From Chitinophagales bacterium (lineage in GTDB: Bacteria > Bacteroidota > Bacteroidia > Chitinophagales > Chitinophagaceae): a stretch of DNA of 64,000 bases. The first letter of the stretch is position 1. The number at the start of each line of letters is the position of its first letter. Shown here one piece after another: positions 61,089 through 64,000 of this stretch. The notes under the pieces were generated by a model that was not told where the DNA came from, did not search any database, and worked only from the letters and a program-made list of their open reading frames with translations. The position numbers and the translations under genes are program-made. The stretch covers positions 1,612,001 through 1,676,000 of the forward strand of contig JACJXQ010000008.1 in assembly GCA_020636495.1 (NCBI GenBank), read 5' to 3'.

Positions 61089-61501
61089 AACAGGCAGAGA
61101 TAACGGCATACATTCCCCAACGCCCACCATTTGTTATGGTGGATGAAGTTTTGCTGGCCGACCCTAAAGCATCTAAGACCTCTTTCCTTATCAGGGATGA
61201 TAATATATTTGTGAAAGAAGGCATTTTTACAGAACCGGGGTTAGTAGAGAATATGGCACAAACTGCTGCTGCAGGTACAGGCTACAGGTATCAACAACAG
61301 GGTGAGCATGTGCCGGTTGGATTTATAGCTTCTATCAAAAATCTTAGGATATATGCACTTCCTAAAACCGGCGACCTGTTGCATACTGAAAATATCGTTG
61401 CGCATACAGTAATGAATGTTCATGTGGTAGAAGCTGTAGTATATCTTGGTGAGCAGAAGATTGCCAGTTGTGAAATGAAGATATATGAACAGTCATCATA
61501 A
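61085..61501 (+). CDS. FabZ/FabA-like hotdog dehydratase
   Basis: The 138-residue protein has the hotdog fold pattern of 3-hydroxyacyl-ACP dehydratases: ITAYIPQRPPFVMVDEVL (the FabZ-like opening with PQRPPF in place of PHRxPF), EPGLVENMAQTAAAGTG with the acidic residue in ENMAQ, and VGFIASIKNLRIYALPKTGD. The His of the usual PHR motif is replaced by Gln. I use the ATG at 61085, which overlaps the acyltransferase stop (ATGA). It likely forms double bonds in the chain, if active. Confidence 0.85.
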   Translation: MKQAEITAYIPQRPPFVMVDEVLLADPKASKTSFLIRDDNIFVKEGIFTEPGLVENMAQTAAAGTGYRYQQQGEHVPVGFIASIKNLRIYALPKTGDLLHTENIVAHTVMNVHVVEAVVYLGEQKIASCEMKIYEQSS

Positions 61502-61510
61502 ATGTTTGTT

Positions 61511-62149
61511 ATGAAAAAAGTACTTATACTTCTATATGTTATCATTTTTCAGGTAACCGCCTTCGCACAGTCCAGGTCTGATATTTTTGACCCTGAAACA
61601 GAAATTACGTGGTTAGGTCTGGATTTTTCAGAAGTGCATTTTATTGGCGATGCTGCACAATGGCAGGATGTTGGTGCTATTACAAGCACTGAACTGAGAG
61701 ATAAATACTTTGTATCATGGAATGAGTTATTCGTCGACGAGAAAGCCAAATATGATGTGGCCAAAGCAACCAACAGGATACTTGTAAAGTATGCTGTTGA
61801 TGTAACAGCAACCATCAATGCCAATTCTGAAAAGGACTATTTTGTAAATGACCCGGGAGCCTTCCGCCATCTTGAAAATGATGACGTTGCTGCTATGCTA
61901 AGCAAGTATGATTACAAAGGCAAGAAGGGAATAGGTATGATGTTTGTAGTAGAGGGGATGTACAAAGAAGCTAAGAAAGCATCTATGTGGGTGGTGTTTG
62001 TAGATATGGGTAGTAAGAAAATGTTGCTGGCAAGACAAGTTGAGGGCGTGGCAGGAGGTTTCGGGTTCAGGAATTACTGGGCCAAGGCTTTTCTCAACGG
62101 ACTGAAGGAAGTGGGGGATAATTTTGACAGGTGGAAAAAAGGTAAATAA
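61511..62149 (+). CDS. Secreted protein of unknown function embedded in the ACP-KS operon
   Basis: The protein has a signal peptide (MKKVLILLYVIIFQVTAFAQS), here started at 61511; an ATG at 61502 directly after the dehydratase stop is an alternative. The mature part of about 190 residues reads FDPETEITWLGLDFSEVHFI, then SWNELFVDEKAKYDVAKAT and KKASMWVVFVDMGSKKMLLA. It does not show a recognisable LolA, thioesterase or enzyme motif. Its place between dehydratase and thioesterase makes it a candidate for periplasmic transport or modification of the product. Unknown family. Confidence 0.8.
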   Translation: MKKVLILLYVIIFQVTAFAQSRSDIFDPETEITWLGLDFSEVHFIGDAAQWQDVGAITSTELRDKYFVSWNELFVDEKAKYDVAKATNRILVKYAVDVTATINANSEKDYFVNDPGAFRHLENDDVAAMLSKYDYKGKKGIGMMFVVEGMYKEAKKASMWVVFVDMGSKKMLLARQVEGVAGGFGFRNYWAKAFLNGLKEVGDNFDRWKKGK

Positions 62150-62163
62150 CAAGAATATAGTCT

Positions 62164-62586
62164 TTGCAAAAATTACATCATACAACAGAATTCGAGGTAA
62201 AGTTCAGCGAGGCTGATCCGCTGGGCATTGTATGGCATGGTCATTATATACGTTATTTCGAGGACGGCAGGGAAGCCTTCGGTGATGAGTTTGGTCTGAA
62301 GTATCTTGACTTTTACCGTAATGATATTGTGGTTCCAATAGTAAATATTCAATGCGACTACAAACGCATATTAAGATATGGCCATAGGCTGAGACTCGAA
62401 ACAACCTATAAAGACACTGCGGCAGCTAAGCTGCTGTTTGACTATAAAGCATATGATGCTAATACCAATGAACTCGTGGCAACTGGAAGCTCGGTACAAG
62501 TGTTCATGCACAAGGAAAGCCTGGAGCTGATGTTATACCTGCCACAATTTATGTTAGACTGGAAAACAAAATGGCTGAACAAATAA
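62164..62586 (+). CDS. 4HBT-family acyl thioesterase
   Basis: The 140-residue hotdog thioesterase has FSEADPLGIVWHGHYIRYFEDGREAF, given here in pieces: Asp in EADPLGIVWHGHY is the catalytic residue of YbgC/4-hydroxybenzoyl-CoA-type enzymes. DFYRNDIVVPIVNIQCDYKR follows. The start must be TTG at 62164, since a stop codon lies two codons upstream and there is no ATG before the conserved region. Overlaps the ketosynthase by 16 bases. It would release or edit the chain from ACP. Confidence 0.87.
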   Translation: MQKLHHTTEFEVKFSEADPLGIVWHGHYIRYFEDGREAFGDEFGLKYLDFYRNDIVVPIVNIQCDYKRILRYGHRLRLETTYKDTAAAKLLFDYKAYDANTNELVATGSSVQVFMHKESLELMLYLPQFMLDWKTKWLNK

Positions 62587-63710
62587 CACCTGGAAAGGTA
62601 TATGCAATAGCATCAGACATAACCTCAGTAATGGGGCTGGGTGCCGCGGAGCATTGGGATGCCATTAGTGCAGGTACCCAGGGTATTCAGCAATATGATG
62701 ATAAGGCATTCAGCAATACTCCTTTTTACGGTTCTATGTTGGATGAGGCGCAATGGCAGCTCATTAATATGGCTATTGATACCGATAAGGAGTTGTCAAC
62801 TTTTGAAAGGCTATGTTTGTTTTCAGCAAAACAAGCACTCAGTAATACCACGGTTGATCTTGAAGAAACTGTACTGATCCTTTCAACAACCAAAGGCAAT
62901 ATTGAGTTGTTGGACGAGGCTCCGGATTCTACTATTGCTCTACAGAACAGTGCCAATGCTATAAATTCAGTATTAGGAATTAAAGCCAAGCCAATTGTCG
63001 TTTCTCATGCTTGTATATCGGGTTCTGTCGCGTTATTGTATGCACACAGGCTGATTACCGGAGGTCGATATAAGAAAGCAATAATTGTGGGCTGTGACCG
63101 GTTCACTCCTTTTGTATTAAATGGGTTCCAATCCTTCCAGGCAATTGCTGATGGTCCGTGTCGCCCTTTCGATGCTGATCGTACAGGTATCAACCTTGGA
63201 GAAGCGGCGGCTACGATCATATTGTCATCAACTGGTACAGATGCAATAGCTTGTTTATATGGCGGAGCCACTTCTAACGATGCTAATCACATATCGGGCC
63301 CTTCGCGAACAGGAGAAGAACTATCTGATGCGATAAACAGGGCGATGCAGGAAGCAGGAGTGCAGTCTTCGGATATCAATATGATATCTGCACACGGAAC
63401 GGCTACTGCTTATAATGATGAGATGGAAGCCAAAGCCATTCATCTTTCCGGCTTGTCTGAAGTGCCGCTGCATAGTATGAAGAGCTATACAGGACATACT
63501 TTAGGAGCTGCGGGCGTGTTAGAAAGCGCTATGATACTTGAAGCGATCAAACATCAGCAATTGATACCATCTGCCGGTTACGAAAAGCATGGAGTACCTG
63601 TTCCTGTGAATGTTACTACCCAAATGCAGCCCGCAGATATACAATATGTACTAAAGACAGCTTCCGGTTTTGGTGGCAGCAATGCCGCTATTGTCTGGGG
63701 CCGTATTTAG
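62571..63710 (+). CDS. Beta-ketoacyl-ACP synthase, active, second operon
   Basis: This 379-residue FabF-like condensing enzyme has Cys148 in SHACISGSVA, His275 in SAHGTATAYND and His309 in YTGHTLGAAG, so the catalytic triad is intact. The C-terminal SGFGGSNAAIVW completes it. It is distinct from the KS at 13 kb (shorter, CISG instead of CSSS). It is the last gene of the operon, overlapping the thioesterase by 16 bases and the convergent amidohydrolase gene by four bases. Confidence 0.93.
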   Translation: MAEQITPGKVYAIASDITSVMGLGAAEHWDAISAGTQGIQQYDDKAFSNTPFYGSMLDEAQWQLINMAIDTDKELSTFERLCLFSAKQALSNTTVDLEETVLILSTTKGNIELLDEAPDSTIALQNSANAINSVLGIKAKPIVVSHACISGSVALLYAHRLITGGRYKKAIIVGCDRFTPFVLNGFQSFQAIADGPCRPFDADRTGINLGEAAATIILSSTGTDAIACLYGGATSNDANHISGPSRTGEELSDAINRAMQEAGVQSSDINMISAHGTATAYNDEMEAKAIHLSGLSEVPLHSMKSYTGHTLGAAGVLESAMILEAIKHQQLIPSAGYEKHGVPVPVNVTTQMQPADIQYVLKTASGFGGSNAAIVWGRI

Positions 63711-64000
63711 CTTTGCAGCGCGTTGAGCGCTATCCACGTCATGGTGCCGACACCTGTTTTTAATGCTTCTTCGTCGATATCAAAGTGTGCATTGTGCACG
63801 GAAGCCGTAAACTCTTTATTGTCTTTGTTGGTACCTATCCTGAAGAAACACCCCGGCATGTGCTGCGTATAGAAGCTGAAGTCTTCGCCTGCCATACGTA
63901 TGTTCAACTCTTTCACGTTCTCATCTCCCAGGTAAGCTTTGGCCCAGCTTTCGGCGTTGGCTGTTACTACCGGATCGTTATAAAGAGAAGCATGGCCTTT
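63707..64000 (-). CDS. M20-family amidohydrolase, C-terminal part
   Basis: The visible 97 residues form the C-terminus of an M20 peptidase/amidohydrolase (IAA-amino acid hydrolase-like). They contain MAGEDFSFYTQHMPGCFFRIG, of which GEDFSFY is the conserved family motif with the Glu-Asp pair, then VHNAHFDIDEEALKTGVGTM. The gene continues past the right edge, so the catalytic domain is not seen. It is convergent with the ketosynthase gene. Confidence 0.9.
   Translation of the reverse strand, partial: KGHASLYNDPVVTANAESWAKAYLGDENVKELNIRMAGEDFSFYTQHMPGCFFRIGTNKDNKEFTASVHNAHFDIDEEALKTGVGTMTWIALNALQS

Overview
The window looks like a core chromosomal segment of a Bacteroidota bacterium, most likely in or near the Chitinophagales. 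The evidence is direct. Four secreted proteins end in type IX secretion (T9SS) sorting domains: two type A and two type B. There is a TonB-dependent receptor with an N-terminal carboxypeptidase-like domain, a Porin_10-type porin, and many Bacteroidota-type -7 boxes (TAnnTTTG), some with TTTG 19 bp upstream. Shine-Dalgarno sequences are scarce. Codon use looks homogeneous. I saw no IS element, prophage, CRISPR array or rRNA; the only tRNA is tRNA-Trp.

Layout. 1-7.1 kb: a signal-peptide gene cut by the left edge, a zinc-ribbon/HEAT-like pair, then on the minus strand an ergothioneine operon (egtB-egtD-DUF427) followed by a BCCT-family carrier, and prfC. 7.3-15.5 kb (plus): a small membrane protein, a porin, sucA (2-oxoglutarate dehydrogenase E1), then an ACP, a ketosynthase and a ketosynthase-like protein with no catalytic residues. 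15.5-24.5 kb: ECF sigma/anti-sigma pair, def, ruvX, a glycosyltransferase, an acyltransferase, dnaG, ispD, nusG, secE and tRNA-Trp. 25-31 kb: an M13 peptidase, a T9SS beta-helix protein, mltG. 30-36 kb (minus): miaB, a receiver-less sigma-54 activator, lptE, a TPR-like protein, secG. 36-49 kb: an ABC-2 permease, two tandem T9SS type B proteins, isoaspartyl peptidase, an acyl-CoA carboxyltransferase, twin small lipoproteins, an SDR, an MlaF-like ATPase and a T9SS type A protein. 49.8-59.8 kb: sucD, a PaiB-like protein, anmK, a TM-anchored regulatory-domain protein, a CoA-binding protein, a thiolase, an OMP, and a three-gene TonB receptor operon. 59.9-63.7 kb: a six-gene, tightly overlapping operon (ACP, LpxL-like acyltransferase, FabZ-like hotdog protein, an unknown secreted protein, 4HBT thioesterase, ketosynthase). 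The right edge cuts an M20 amidohydrolase.

Most noteworthy. (1) Two separate loci, about 45 kb apart, together carry much of an aryl-polyene/flexirubin-type type II FAS/PKS set: ACP-KS-catalytically dead KS at 13-15.5 kb, and ACP-acyltransferase-dehydratase-unknown-thioesterase-KS at 60-63.7 kb. (2) A BCCT (betaine) carrier lies directly downstream of the ergothioneine genes. Hercynine and ergothioneine are themselves betaines, so it is a candidate ergothioneine or hercynine transporter. Its conserved N-terminus continues upstream of the first ATG with no ordinary start codon. (3) Several loci are uncoupled from their usual partners: nusG-secE-tRNA-Trp without tuf or rplK, sucA without sucB, and sucD without sucC.
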